DNA of 64,000 bases from Eubacteriaceae bacterium (GTDB lineage: Bacteria > Bacillota > Clostridia > Peptostreptococcales > Anaerovoracaceae). The position numbers and the translations under genes were made by a program. The notes under the pieces are model-generated. The model saw only the letters and a list, made by a program, of their open reading frames with translations. It did no database searches and was not told where the DNA came from. Location: NCBI GenBank assembly GCA_902362435.1, contig CABIWW010000009.1, positions 71,013 through 135,012 of the forward strand, read 5' to 3'. Position 1 is the stretch's first letter, and every line of letters starts with the position of its first letter. This document shows, piece after piece, positions 24,329 through 34,003 of this stretch.

Positions 24329-24381
24329 GTGTAGTTACCGCCTTTCATGCCGTTGTATTATGTTTTGATTTTAACGATAGT

Positions 24382-24410
24382 ATTATATAATAGAATAATC
24401 ATATAAACAA
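24382..24410 (-). promoter_or_regulatory. spoVG promoter
   Basis: On the minus strand, TTGTTT (24410-24405) stands 17 bases before a perfect TATAAT (24387-24382). It overlaps the region just after the purR stop codon. Confidence 0.7.
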
Positions 24411-24418
24411 GCATTATT

Positions 24419-25228
24419 TTAAAAAATCTGACAATTAGGAATTACCTCCACAAACTTGTTATTTTCATCTACATCTCCGAGATATACGATAGGAAAATAA
24501 TCACTGACTTTTTTCTTCTCAGGTTTGGTGTTTACGATAGCTACCCCGATCCCCACGACTTCGATATCCACCTCTGACAGTATTTCGACGATGCCCTTTA
24601 TGCTGCCGCCGCCGCGCATGAAGTCATCGATGATGAGCGCCTTGGAACCGGGGGCTGCAGCTCTTTTGGAAATAGACATTTTCTGAAGTCTTTCCGACGA
24701 GCCGGGAAAATAATTGATGCTGACCGTAGCACCTTCCGATATCTTCGTTTCTCTTCTGACAACTACGACGGGCAGGTTGAGAAGCTGTGCGGTCATGAAT
24801 GCCACAGGGATGCCTTTCGTTTCTATCGTAGCAACATAGTTCGCTCCGGACTCTCTGAATTTTTTTGCAAAGATGCGCGCCATGTCTTTTACGATAGCAG
24901 GATCGTACATTATGTCTGAAGTATACAGGAAACCTCCGCCGAGGATGCGGCCGTCTTCCCTGAGCAGATCACAGAGATGCTGCTGCACTTCCGCAGCCCG
25001 TTCCGGCGAAATGTCCGGCACGTATTTGACTCCGCCTGCGGCGCCGGGTATCGTTTCGATATATCCGTAACCGGTAGCTTCGACAGCTTCCTTTGCAGCG
25101 CTGATATCCTCGCTGATGCTTGATTTTGCTGCAGAGAACCTGTCGCAGAAATATTTAAGATTAAAGACGCGCTCCGGTGATTCGGTCAGTATCTGGCAGA
25201 TAGCTCCGACTCTGTGACTCCTTTTCAT
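24419..25228 (-). CDS. purR: PurR purine operon repressor
   Basis: A 269-residue Bacillus-type PurR. The N-terminal winged helix (MKRSHRVGAICQIL and KYFCDRFSAAKSSISEDI) is followed by a phosphoribosyltransferase-like domain with the PRPP-binding loop ALIIDDFMRGGGS. When PRPP is low the protein binds Pur boxes and represses purine synthesis and related genes. The start at 25228 follows GGAGGT; the frame extends 9 codons upstream without a site. Paired Pur-box-like sequences overlap its own promoter. It diverges from murC and from the operon holding prs, whose product makes its PRPP effector. Confidence 0.95.
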   Translation of the reverse strand: MKRSHRVGAICQILTESPERVFNLKYFCDRFSAAKSSISEDISAAKEAVEATGYGYIETIPGAAGGVKYVPDISPERAAEVQQHLCDLLREDGRILGGGFLYTSDIMYDPAIVKDMARIFAKKFRESGANYVATIETKGIPVAFMTAQLLNLPVVVVRRETKISEGATVSINYFPGSSERLQKMSISKRAAAPGSKALIIDDFMRGGGSIKGIVEILSEVDIEVVGIGVAIVNTKPEKKKVSDYFPIVYLGDVDENNKFVEVIPNCQIF

Positions 25229-25261
25229 ATACACCTCCAGAATGTGAACACACAAATAAAA

Positions 25262-25308
25262 CGAACTATTATTGAAAATATAATAATATCATTCGCATTT
25301 GTTGTCAA
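25262..25308 (-). promoter_or_regulatory. purR promoter with two Pur-box-like sites
   Basis: On the minus strand a consensus TTGACA (25308-25303) stands 17 bases before TATTAT (25285-25280). CGAATGATATT (minus strand, 25295-25285) lies inside the promoter, and CGAACTATT (plus strand, 25262-25270) lies downstream in inverted orientation, matching the CGAA-rich paired Pur boxes of Bacillus PurR. Autorepression is inferred. Confidence 0.65.
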
Positions 25309-25353
25309 ATGTGTTTTTTTGCAAATAAGGCGCATTTTTAAAGCCAAATATGA

Positions 25354-25359
25354 TATAAT
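25354..25359 (+). promoter_or_regulatory. -10 element of the murC operon promoter
   Basis: A perfect TATAAT preceded by TG at -2 (TGATATAAT); no good -35 is visible. The AT-rich divergent region with purR makes a promoter here likely. It would drive murC-glmU-prs and possibly pth and mfd. Confidence 0.5.
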
Positions 25360-25389
25360 CGTTTTATCTATAACTGAGGAGGCGCAGGA

Positions 25390-26778
25390 ATGATTAATTT
25401 GCCTGATTATAAGAAGATCCACTGCATCGGGATCGGTGGTATCGGACTATCTGCGATAGCGGAGATACTCCTGTCAAGAGGATATGAGGTTTCCGGATCA
25501 GATATGAGAGAAAGTGAAATGACAGAAAGGCTCATCGAACAGGGAGCCAGAATATATTTAGGCCATAGAGCGAAAAATGTAGACGATGTGGATCTCGTGA
25601 TCTACTCTTCGGCGATAGGGAGGGACAATCCTGAACTTGCCAGAGCCGATGAACGCGGGATACCCGCGATAACGAGAGCACAGGCACTCGGAGTGCTGAT
25701 GGACGAGTACAGGAACAGCATAGCTGTTTCGGGAACACACGGCAAGACTACAACGACTTCTATGGTTTCTTTGATTTTAAAGGAAGCACAGAAAGAGCCT
25801 ACTATCCTGGTCGGTGGAAATCTCGCAGAGATAGACGGCAATGTTTATATAGGAGAGAACGAGTATTTCGTTACGGAAGCATGCGAGTACATGGACAGCT
25901 TCCTTAACCTCAAGCCGAAGATCGAGATAATCCTGAACATAGATTCAGACCATCTCGACTATTTCAAGGATGTCGAGCATATAGCAAGCTCTTTTGACAA
26001 GTTCGCGAAACTCGTGCCTTCGGACGGAGCGGTCATCGCATATGACGCAAACCCGTTTGTAAAGAGCGTGATCGAAGGACTTCCGAATGCCGTAACGTTC
26101 GGACTCGGCGAAAGCTGCGACTATTTTGCATCTGACATAGACTTTGACAATGAAGGCATGCCGAGATTCACAGTCAACCATGGAGGGAAGGAGCTGTGCC
26201 GCATAGCGCTGTCGGTACCGGGAGAACACAATGTGCTGAATGCGCTGTCTGCTTTTGCATGCGGGCATATCCTGGGTGTCGATGTTGACAGCATGGTCAG
26301 GACTCTCGAAAACTTCAACGGTATACAGAGACGTTTCGATGTTCTCGGCAAGACCGCGAACAATATAAAGATCATAGACGACTATGCTCATCATCCGACG
26401 GAGATAAAGGCTACGCTGTCAGCGGTGAAGAAGATGAAGCACAATCATATGTGGTGTCTGTTCCAGCCGCACACATATACGAGAACGATGGCGCTGCTGG
26501 ATGACTTTGCGACTTCATTCACAGATGCGGACAAGGTCGTGCTCGCAGAGATATATGCGGCAAGAGAGAAGAACATATACAAGATAAGCTCGAAGAGCCT
26601 GATGAACAGGATAAAGGAAGAGGATCCGGCGAAGGACGTTTATTTCTTCAGCGACTTTGAGGAAATCGCGAACTTCGTATACAACAATGCGGAACCGGGA
26701 GATCTGGTCATAACGATGGGTGCCGGAGACATATATAAAGTCGGAGAGATGATCCTCGAAAAAGACAAGAGGTTTTAA
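25390..26778 (+). CDS. murC: UDP-N-acetylmuramate-L-alanine ligase
   Basis: A 462-residue Mur ligase adding L-Ala to UDP-MurNAc, the first amino acid of the peptidoglycan stem. The N-terminal Rossmann signature IHCIGIGGIGLSAIAEIL, the ATP P-loop SGTHGKTTTTSM, the central TEACEYMDSFLNL and the C-terminal DDYAHHPTEIKATL and FQPHTYTR are all MurC-specific. AGGAGG precedes the ATG. It heads a plus-strand operon with the acetyltransferase gene 12 bases downstream, linking stem-peptide and UDP-GlcNAc synthesis. Confidence 0.96.
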   Translation: MINLPDYKKIHCIGIGGIGLSAIAEILLSRGYEVSGSDMRESEMTERLIEQGARIYLGHRAKNVDDVDLVIYSSAIGRDNPELARADERGIPAITRAQALGVLMDEYRNSIAVSGTHGKTTTTSMVSLILKEAQKEPTILVGGNLAEIDGNVYIGENEYFVTEACEYMDSFLNLKPKIEIILNIDSDHLDYFKDVEHIASSFDKFAKLVPSDGAVIAYDANPFVKSVIEGLPNAVTFGLGESCDYFASDIDFDNEGMPRFTVNHGGKELCRIALSVPGEHNVLNALSAFACGHILGVDVDSMVRTLENFNGIQRRFDVLGKTANNIKIIDDYAHHPTEIKATLSAVKKMKHNHMWCLFQPHTYTRTMALLDDFATSFTDADKVVLAEIYAAREKNIYKISSKSLMNRIKEEDPAKDVYFFSDFEEIANFVYNNAEPGDLVITMGAGDIYKVGEMILEKDKRF

Positions 26779-26790
26779 GGAGAGAGCTTT

Positions 26791-27483
26791 ATGGATATAA
26801 AAGAATACGAAAAACTTGAGAGACAGCGTATAAGCAGAAATCTGGACTATCTGGAAGCCGGCGTCAGGTTCATAGATATCAGGACCGCATATATAGAAGA
26901 AGGCGTGACGATAGGGGCCGGGACTGTGATATATCCCTGCGTAGTTATCGAAGGCGATGTGACGATCGGTGAAAACTGCACGATCGGACAGAACAGCAGG
27001 ATAAAGGATTCCGTGATCGGAGACGACACGTCGATCCAGAGCTCTGTGATACTGGAAAGCAAAGTCGGCAGCGGTACTTCAGTGGGACCGTTTGCATATC
27101 TCAGACCGAACAGTGAAGTCGGAGACGGCTGCAAGGTGGGAGATTTCGTAGAGATAAAGAATTCAAAGCTTGGTGACGGCGCGAAAGCGGCGCACCTTAC
27201 ATATGTGGGAGATTCCGACGTCGGCGAGCGCGTGAATCTCGGATGCGGAGTCGTGTTCGTGAACTACGACGGAAGCAGAAAATACCGTTCAGTCGTCGAG
27301 GACGGAGCATTCATCGGCTGCAACGTGAACCTGGTTTCACCTGTGCACGTTGGAAAAGACGCATACATAGCGGCAGGCAGCACGATAACAGAAGACGTAC
27401 CGGATGGTGCGCTTTACGTAGCCAGAGCCAAAGGCAGGACGCTGGAAGGCTGGGTAGAGAAAAAAGGCATCTTAAAAAAATAA
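26791..27483 (+). CDS. GlmU acetyltransferase domain only (left-handed beta-helix)
   Basis: A 230-residue hexapeptide-repeat protein corresponding to the C-terminal half of GlmU, which acetylates glucosamine-1-phosphate with acetyl-CoA. Repeats of the [IV]-G-x type fill residues 38-200; the catalytic His135 (AKAAHLTYVGD) and the NYDG motif (158-161) are present. The N-terminal uridylyltransferase domain of about 225 residues is completely missing; instead there is a short helical start (MDIKEYEKLERQRISRNLDYLEAG). The preceding gene ends 12 bases earlier, so this is not a frameshift. Uridylation must come from a separate gene outside the window. Position before prs matches glmU (gcaD) in Bacillus. 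Confidence 0.88.
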   Translation: MDIKEYEKLERQRISRNLDYLEAGVRFIDIRTAYIEEGVTIGAGTVIYPCVVIEGDVTIGENCTIGQNSRIKDSVIGDDTSIQSSVILESKVGSGTSVGPFAYLRPNSEVGDGCKVGDFVEIKNSKLGDGAKAAHLTYVGDSDVGERVNLGCGVVFVNYDGSRKYRSVVEDGAFIGCNVNLVSPVHVGKDAYIAAGSTITEDVPDGALYVARAKGRTLEGWVEKKGILKK

Positions 27484-27520
27484 ACATCAGTTGAACAGAA
27501 AGTTGAGGTAGGAGAAACAA

Positions 27521-28471
27521 ATGAAAAACAGTGCATTTTCAAACTACAAGGTATTTGCAGGCAACTCTCACTTGGAGCTTGCAGAAGAGATCACATCGAT
27601 AATGGGAAAACCTCTTGGAAGAGCTACTGTAAACAAATTCAGTGACGGAGAGATATCTGTTAATCTGTGGGAATCGGTAAGAGGCGTTGACTGCTATATA
27701 GTACAGTCGACATGCGATCCGGTAAACGACAATCTCATGGAGCTTCTTATCATGATAGATGCAATGAAGCGCGCATCTGCAGGAAGGATCAATGCAGTTA
27801 TCCCTTACTACGGATATGCGAGACAGGACAGAAAAGCAAAGGCCAGAGATCCGATCACAGCAAAGCTGGTTGCAAACCTTCTGATGGCGGCAGGTGCAGA
27901 CAGAGTGCTGACTATGGATCTGCATGCAGCTCAGATACAGGGTTACTTCGACATCCCTGTGGATCACCTCGTAGGCATGCCTATACTGACTAAGCATTTC
28001 ATGGAAGAAAACATGGACAACGTGGTAGTCGTTTCTCCTGACCACGGAAGCGTTACTAGAGCAAGAAACATGGCTCAGCCGCTCAATGCTCCTATCGCTA
28101 TAGTTGACAAGAGAAGACCTGAGCCTAACAAGAGCGAGATAATGAACATCATCGGAGATATCGAAGGCAAGAACTGCATACTCGTCGATGATATGATAGA
28201 TACAGCAGGAACTATAACGAATGCGGCAAATGCGCTCAAGGAAATGGGCGCTGCAAGCGTAAGAGCATGTGCTACACATGCAGTGCTTTCAGGCCCGGCA
28301 ATAGAGAGGATAGAAAACTCGGCTATAGAAGAGCTGATCCTCCTCAACACACTGCCGATCCCTGAAGAAAAGAAGATAGAAAAGATGAAGATGCTTTCTG
28401 TTGCACCGCTGTTCGCAGAGGCGATGACAAGAGTATTTACAAACGATTCGATAAGCAAACTCTTCGACTAG
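27521..28471 (+). CDS. prs: Ribose-phosphate pyrophosphokinase (PRPP synthetase)
   Basis: A 316-residue class I PRPP synthetase making PRPP from ribose-5-phosphate and ATP for purine, pyrimidine, His and Trp synthesis. The N-terminal [13 protein letters not shown], the flexible loop [17 protein letters not shown], the [11 protein letters not shown] motif, and the PRPP-binding loop [12 protein letters not shown] are conserved. GTAGGAG precedes the ATG. The order glmU-prs-pth-mfd matches Bacillus subtilis, except that ctc (ribosomal L25-like) is absent between prs and pth. Confidence 0.96.
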   Translation: MKNSAFSNYKVFAGNSHLELAEEITSIMGKPLGRATVNKFSDGEISVNLWESVRGVDCYIVQSTCDPVNDNLMELLIMIDAMKRASAGRINAVIPYYGYARQDRKAKARDPITAKLVANLLMAAGADRVLTMDLHAAQIQGYFDIPVDHLVGMPILTKHFMEENMDNVVVVSPDHGSVTRARNMAQPLNAPIAIVDKRRPEPNKSEIMNIIGDIEGKNCILVDDMIDTAGTITNAANALKEMGAASVRACATHAVLSGPAIERIENSAIEELILLNTLPIPEEKKIEKMKMLSVAPLFAEAMTRVFTNDSISKLFD

Positions 28472-28517
28472 TTTTATGCCGGAAGATGCGGCGGACAGAT
28501 GAAAGGAACGGACGTTA

Positions 28518-29108
28518 ATGTTTGTTATTGCAGGACTGGGGAATCCCGGAAAAAAATATGAAAATACGCGGCACAATATGGGGTTTCTCGTCGTGGACCG
28601 CATAGCTGAGAAATGCGGCATAAGTGTAAACAGGATGAAGCACAGGGCTCTGGTCGGAGAGGGAAGGATCTCCGGCCGGAAGGCCCTTCTTGTGAAGCCT
28701 CAGACCTACATGAACCTCAGCGGCGAATCGGTCAGAGAAGTAGTGGATTATTACGATGTGGATCTTGAAGACGTCATAGTGATATATGATGACTTCGATC
28801 TCGAGACAGGCTCGATACGCGTGAGGAAAAAAGGCAGCGCCGGAAGTCATAACGGAATGAAATCGGTGATCTCGCATCTCGGATCCGGAGATTTCCCGAG
28901 AGTGAGGATCGGCATCGGCAAGAGCGGCGGGCTCGACTGGAAGGATTTCGTGATAGGCAAGGTCGCAAGTCAGGAAAAGGACGTTATCGCGGAGGCTGTC
29001 GACAAGGCGGCAGACGCGGTGCTCTGCATACTTGAAAAGGGTATAGACAGAGCTATGAATGAATATAATGTAAAAGCAAAGGCGCCGGCACGCGACAAGG
29101 CGGAATAG
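28518..29108 (+). CDS. pth: Peptidyl-tRNA hydrolase
   Basis: A 196-residue Pth, freeing tRNA from peptidyl-tRNA released by stalled ribosomes. The active-site His19 lies in GNPGKKYENTRHNMGF; PQTYMNLSG and VIYDDFDLETG hold the conserved Asn and Asp residues, and the GSAGSHNGMKSV loop is typical. AAAGGAACGG precedes the ATG. It follows prs after 46 bases. Confidence 0.95.
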   Translation: MFVIAGLGNPGKKYENTRHNMGFLVVDRIAEKCGISVNRMKHRALVGEGRISGRKALLVKPQTYMNLSGESVREVVDYYDVDLEDVIVIYDDFDLETGSIRVRKKGSAGSHNGMKSVISHLGSGDFPRVRIGIGKSGGLDWKDFVIGKVASQEKDVIAEAVDKAADAVLCILEKGIDRAMNEYNVKAKAPARDKAE

Positions 29109-29151
29109 GCGATGCGGGCGCCGGTGTGCGTTTATCAGTGTGAGGGATCAA

Positions 29152-32100
29152 GTGGCAGAAAAGGGAATGATCAACATTACAGGTGCAGCTGAAGGTTGCG
29201 TCGCACCGATCATATCAGATTTAATCAATGAGAAAAAAGGTCAGAGTCTTATTGTTGTTTCTACTTTTAACAGAGCGAAACGACTGGCAGCGGACCTTTC
29301 TTTTTTTAATACGCGCAATATCTACATACTGCCGCAGGAGGAAGAGACTTTCCTGCAGTATGAAGCGAGAAGCAATGATGATCTGCTGGAACGCATGAAA
29401 GTGCTGCGCGCTGTCACTGCAGGCGAGGAATGCATAGTGATCGCTCCCGTTACGGGTGCGGTGAAAAAGCTGCCGCCCAGAGAGATATTCGAAGAGAATG
29501 TACTCAGGCTGAAGCTCGGGGAAGACGCAGATCCCGAAGAGATAAAAAGGCGTCTGACTCTGATGGGATACGAGCGGGTCTCAATGATAGAAAGCCGCGG
29601 AGAATACAGCATCAGAGGCGGAATAATAGACATCTTCACGCCGGACAGTGACGATCCGTACAGAGTGGAGCTGTTCGACACGGAAGTAGACTCGATAAGG
29701 ACATTCGACAGCCTCACGCAGCGCTCGATAGAGGCGCTCAGCGATATATCGGTATATCCGTGTTCTCATATAGCAAAGGATCACGAAGTGTTCGAGGCTG
29801 CCGGAAAGAGGATCACCAGAGCGTATGACAGGCGCATAAAGGCTCTCGAAAAGAAAGAGGGCAGCAGCGAGACCGTATACAACCTCAAACAGCGAAAGCA
29901 GCAGCTTCTGGAATACACGGAGAGCATGATAAACCTGCAGTACATGGAAAAGTTCATAAATTATTTTTATGACGAGACAATGTACATCTGGGACTACATG
30001 GACGATCCGCAGCTTTTCATAGACGATCCTGCCAGGATCCTCGAGACACTGGAGGCATATGAAAAAGAACGTGCGGACGATATAGACGCGATACTTGCGG
30101 CAGGCAGAGGCATCGGAGAGGATTTCGCATCGATGTCCGGCCAGGCCGATTATTTCAGGCTCTATGAAAAGGAAGGCTATATATTGACGCCGTTCGTCAG
30201 CACGATAAAAAAGGCGCCGTTCCTCAAAGAGCTGATAAATGTGGAATGCAGGCAGGCTCCTGTCTTCAACGGCAGGATGGATATCCTCAAAACCGAGCTG
30301 GAAAACTATGCTGCGCGAGGGTACACCGTTACGATCGTCTGTAGCAGCGACGAGCGGATGAAAAGCGTGCAGGAGTTCCTGACACATGAAAATCTGACAG
30401 GAAAGGCGTCGGTCAGAAAAGGTGTACTGACGGCAGGCATGGAGCTCTGTGACAGGAAAGAGTGCTATATCTGGGAAGGCGATATTTTCGGCGGCAGCCG
30501 CAGGAAGAAAAAACGCTCGAAACGCTCAGCAGGCTCTCAGATCAAGAGCTTCTCGGACGTGCAGGAAGGCGACTATGTAGTTCATGAAAGCCACGGTATC
30601 GGCAAGTTCATGGGCATAGAGCAGCTGGTCGTCCAGGGGGTGAAGAAGGATTACCTCAAAGTAAAGTATGCAGGTGAGGACTCGCTTTACATCCCGGTGG
30701 ATCAGCTGGGGATGCTCCAGAAGTACGTCGGAGGAGATGGCGTGACGCCAAGACTGAACAAGCTTTCCGGCAGCGAGTGGAAGCAGACCAAGGCGAGAGC
30801 GCAGAAAGCCGTGAACGATATGGCTGAGGAACTGATACGCGTGTCGGCAGCGAGGATGAACGAAAAAGGCTATGCCTTCTCGGAGGATACGGTCTGGCAG
30901 CATGAATTCGAGGACAGCTTCCCGTATGCCGAGACCGATGACCAGCTCAGATGCGTGGATGAGATAAAAGGCGACATGGAAAAGGATTCGCCGATGGACA
31001 GACTGCTGTGCGGAGACGTCGGATTCGGCAAGACCGAAGTTGCCGCCAGGGCTCTTTTCAAATGCGTGGCTGACGGAAAACAGGCGGCGGTGCTCGTGCC
31101 GACGACGCTTCTGGCGAACCAGCACTACTACACGATGAAAGATCGCTTTGAAAAATTCCCGTTCAAGGTCGAGATGATGTCGAGGTTCAAGAGCGCAGCA
31201 CAGCAGAAACGCATAATAGAAGGCCTTGAGAACGGCAGCGTCGACATGGTGATAGGAACGCACAGACTGCTGTCTGAAGATGTAAAGTTCAAGGATCTCG
31301 GTCTGCTGGTGATAGATGAGGAGCAGAGATTCGGCGTGAAGCACAAGGAAAGGCTCAAGCAGCTGAAGACTAATGTGGACGTGCTGACGCTGTCGGCTAC
31401 CCCGATACCGAGGACGCTGCACATGTCTCTGTCAGGTGTTAAGGACATGAGCGTCATCGAGGAGCCGCCTGAAGACAGATATCCTGTCCAGACATATGTT
31501 ATGGAGCAGGACGATTTCGTGATAAGAGAAGCGATAGAAAAGGAGCTGGCAAGAGGCGGTCAGGTATACGTGCTGTACAACCGCGTTGAGTCGATAAACC
31601 GTGTCGCCAGCGATATCGAAGCGCTGGTGCCGGATGCCGATGTAGTCGTCGGACATGGCAAGATGCGTGAAAAGCAGCTTGAGAATATAATAATAGATTT
31701 TTCGGAAGGCGAATACAATGTGCTGGTCGCAACGACGATCATAGAATCGGGGATAGATATACCGAACGTGAACACGATGATCGTGCTGGATGCAGACAGG
31801 TTCGGACTGGCGCAGCTCCATCAGCTGAGAGGCAGAGTGGGGCGTTCAGGCAGGATGGCGTATGCATATCTGATGTATACGAAAGACAGGAATCTGAGCG
31901 AGATCGCGGAAAAGCGCCTGCGTGCTATCAGGGAGTTCACGGAGTTCGGGTCCGGGTTCAGGATCGCGATGAAAGACCTCGAACTGCGCGGCGCCGGAAA
32001 CATACTTGGCACAGAACAGTCCGGGCACATGCTCAGCATAGGGTATGAGCTCTACTGCAAGATGCTGGAAGAAGCCGTCGATGCTGCAAAAGGCAAGGAA

Positions 32101-32565
32101 ACGCTGCCGCAGGCGGAAGAGACGGCGTTCAGTCTGGCGATACCGGCGGTGATACCGAAACGATATATAGAAAACGAAGTGCTGAGACTGCAGATGTACA
32201 AGAAGATAGCGATGATCGAAAGCGACGAGGACGAGGCGGAGATAGTCGATGAGCTTCTCGACAGATTCGGAGACATACCGAAGGATACCATGAACCTCGT
32301 CAAGATATCGAAGATAAGAGCGATGGCAGGCAGGCTGGGAGTGAAGGAAATAACCCAGCAGGGCTACAAGATCATTTTCGGACTGTGGGAAAACGTCAAG
32401 CTGACAGAGCCTGTCATGGCGGCACTTGTTGCGAAGTACGGTGCAAAGATGATGATAAACGGAGGCAAAGAGCCGTTCATACGGCTGACGATAAACAAAG
32501 AGGAGCCGGTGAAGGCGATAGAACAGTTCCTGCAGACCGCTGTGAACGAACAGAAGCCGAACTGA
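29152..32565 (+). CDS. mfd: Transcription-repair coupling factor Mfd
   Basis: An Mfd of about 1137 residues that removes RNA polymerase stalled at lesions and recruits UvrA. In order: a UvrB-like N-terminal module (RGGIIDIFTP), a CarD-like RNA-polymerase interaction domain (GDYVVHESHGIGKFMGIE), a RecG-like translocase with Walker A CGDVGFGKTE, DEEQRFG box and SATPIPRTL motif, the HQLRGRVGRSGR motif VI, and a C-terminal TRCF domain. Start choice is uncertain: GTG 29152 has GAGGG 5 bases upstream, while GTG 29140 and ATG 29167 are alternatives. Length is near the family norm. Confidence 0.95.
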   Translation: MAEKGMINITGAAEGCVAPIISDLINEKKGQSLIVVSTFNRAKRLAADLSFFNTRNIYILPQEEETFLQYEARSNDDLLERMKVLRAVTAGEECIVIAPVTGAVKKLPPREIFEENVLRLKLGEDADPEEIKRRLTLMGYERVSMIESRGEYSIRGGIIDIFTPDSDDPYRVELFDTEVDSIRTFDSLTQRSIEALSDISVYPCSHIAKDHEVFEAAGKRITRAYDRRIKALEKKEGSSETVYNLKQRKQQLLEYTESMINLQYMEKFINYFYDETMYIWDYMDDPQLFIDDPARILETLEAYEKERADDIDAILAAGRGIGEDFASMSGQADYFRLYEKEGYILTPFVSTIKKAPFLKELINVECRQAPVFNGRMDILKTELENYAARGYTVTIVCSSDERMKSVQEFLTHENLTGKASVRKGVLTAGMELCDRKECYIWEGDIFGGSRRKKKRSKRSAGSQIKSFSDVQEGDYVVHESHGIGKFMGIEQLVVQGVKKDYLKVKYAGEDSLYIPVDQLGMLQKYVGGDGVTPRLNKLSGSEWKQTKARAQKAVNDMAEELIRVSAARMNEKGYAFSEDTVWQHEFEDSFPYAETDDQLRCVDEIKGDMEKDSPMDRLLCGDVGFGKTEVAARALFKCVADGKQAAVLVPTTLLANQHYYTMKDRFEKFPFKVEMMSRFKSAAQQKRIIEGLENGSVDMVIGTHRLLSEDVKFKDLGLLVIDEEQRFGVKHKERLKQLKTNVDVLTLSATPIPRTLHMSLSGVKDMSVIEEPPEDRYPVQTYVMEQDDFVIREAIEKELARGGQVYVLYNRVESINRVASDIEALVPDADVVVGHGKMREKQLENIIIDFSEGEYNVLVATTIIESGIDIPNVNTMIVLDADRFGLAQLHQLRGRVGRSGRMAYAYLMYTKDRNLSEIAEKRLRAIREFTEFGSGFRIAMKDLELRGAGNILGTEQSGHMLSIGYELYCKMLEEAVDAAKGKETLPQAEETAFSLAIPAVIPKRYIENEVLRLQMYKKIAMIESDEDEAEIVDELLDRFGDIPKDTMNLVKISKIRAMAGRLGVKEITQQGYKIIFGLWENVKLTEPVMAALVAKYGAKMMINGGKEPFIRLTINKEEPVKAIEQFLQTAVNEQKPN

Positions 32566-32651
32566 GTTTTCGTCAGGAAGGCCGCCCGGAATGCTCAGAA
32601 CGATCGGAGCGCCGGAAGGCGGCAGAGATTGCAGACAGGAGGGATATGGAA

Positions 32652-33404
32652 ATGGTAAAAGCAGTGATAACAGCACCAAGAGGCAGTATGGGGAGCCTGA
32701 TAGTGCGCGCAGCTCATGACAGGGACGGTATAGAGATCGTCGGCGGTGTCGGCGCGCCGGGACGAGAGTATATCGGCACTGATATAGGACTTGCCGCAGG
32801 TCTCGGTACTGAGGCGGGAGCGCTGGTATACGATGACATAGAGAAGATAATAGGAGAATGCGACCTGGTGATAGACTTTTCGACAGTCGAGCTTTCGATG
32901 AAGGTGCTTGAAAGCTGCAGGTGGCATGGAAAGGCATTCATTTGCGGAACGACAGGCTTTACTGATGAGCAGACGAAGCAGATACTGGAAGCAGCGGAAG
33001 TCATACCGGTGATGAAAGCGTCAAATACTTCATACGTCGTGAATGTGATGAAAGAACTGCTGGGACAGGCTGCTGCAAAGCTGGGAGACAAGTGCAGGAT
33101 AGAGATAATCGACATGCACAGCGAGACAAAGAAAGACGCACCGAGCGGCACGGCGATAGAGTTTGCGGAGGAGATGGCGGCAAAGTCGCCGGACAAGTCG
33201 TACGATGATATAACATTCCATTCGGTGAGAGCAGGCAACACGCCGAGCACGCATACGGTCATATTCGGATGTATGGGTGAAAAGCTGGAAATATCACACG
33301 ATGCGTATGACTGGAACTGCTATGCCTCGGGAGCATGTGACGCTGCACTTTTCATGGAAGGAAAAGCACCGGGAAGCTATACGATGGAGGATGTTATCAG
33401 GTGA
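32652..33404 (+). CDS. dapB: 4-hydroxy-tetrahydrodipicolinate reductase
   Basis: A 250-residue DapB using NAD(P)H to make tetrahydrodipicolinate for lysine and diaminopimelate. The N-terminal nucleotide loop is TAPRGSMGSLIV, and FICGTTGF and SNTSYVVN are conserved. The catalytic region reads IIDMHSETKKDAPSGTA: the first His and the Lys of the classical E-x-H-H-x-x-K motif are kept, but the second His is Ser. The start is at ATG 32652, 9 bases after AGGAGG; ATG 32646 is only 3 bases away from it. No other lysine gene is nearby. Diaminopimelate need links it to the cell-wall genes of this region. Confidence 0.9.
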   Translation: MVKAVITAPRGSMGSLIVRAAHDRDGIEIVGGVGAPGREYIGTDIGLAAGLGTEAGALVYDDIEKIIGECDLVIDFSTVELSMKVLESCRWHGKAFICGTTGFTDEQTKQILEAAEVIPVMKASNTSYVVNVMKELLGQAAAKLGDKCRIEIIDMHSETKKDAPSGTAIEFAEEMAAKSPDKSYDDITFHSVRAGNTPSTHTVIFGCMGEKLEISHDAYDWNCYASGACDAALFMEGKAPGSYTMEDVIR

Positions 33405-33462
33405 AACCGCCTGTGATATATGATACATAGAAAATGCAGGATATTCAGGAAGGAGGCGTGTA

Positions 33463-33936
33463 ATGCCGGAGAAAAAAACAGCCGGGCAGCTGAGGCTGGA
33501 AGCCTTTGTAGAAAAGACACTGCGAGAAAACAACGAGGACCAGAAAGACCGGATAAACGGGATGATGCGATCAGAAGCAGCGGGCTGCTCATTCGAGGAC
33601 CGCACGATAACATTTGCATTTCCTGTACAGCCGTGGCAGGCAAACCGCGTCGGCGATATGCACGGCGGAATGATATGCACGGCATTCGATCTGACGATAG
33701 CTGCGCTTGCCAGGTTTTATGCAGAAGAAAACTTTGCACCGACGATAAGTCTTGATGTAAAATATATACGTCCCGTAAAGGTAGGCGATACGCTCCTCGT
33801 GACGGCTAAGGCGATCGCGGCAGGCAGAAGGATAACCCAGCTGACGTGCGAGGCATACAGCGGGAGGACCGGAAAGCTGGCAGCATCGGGAGCTTCGGTG
33901 TATATGAACGTGGATACCTCGAAGGAGCACAGCTGA
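33463..33936 (+). CDS. PaaI-like hotdog-fold thioesterase
   Basis: A 157-residue single hotdog domain of the PaaI/YbgC-type thioesterase superfamily. The helix-capping motif NRVGDMHGGMICTAFDLTIA contains the HGG and following Asp typical of PaaI-type acyl-CoA thioesterases; ISLDVKYIRPVKVGDTL is the second family hallmark. The N-terminal 40 residues are a charged helix. It probably hydrolyses an acyl- or aryl-CoA; the substrate is unknown. GGAGGCG precedes the ATG; the gene follows dapB after 58 bases. Confidence 0.85.
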   Translation: MPEKKTAGQLRLEAFVEKTLRENNEDQKDRINGMMRSEAAGCSFEDRTITFAFPVQPWQANRVGDMHGGMICTAFDLTIAALARFYAEENFAPTISLDVKYIRPVKVGDTLLVTAKAIAAGRRITQLTCEAYSGRTGKLAASGASVYMNVDTSKEHS

Positions 33937-34003
33937 AAAGGCAGGCCCCGGCGGAACGGGAATGACATGCTGGTGTATATTTCAAAAAAAACGATGAATA
34001 ATG

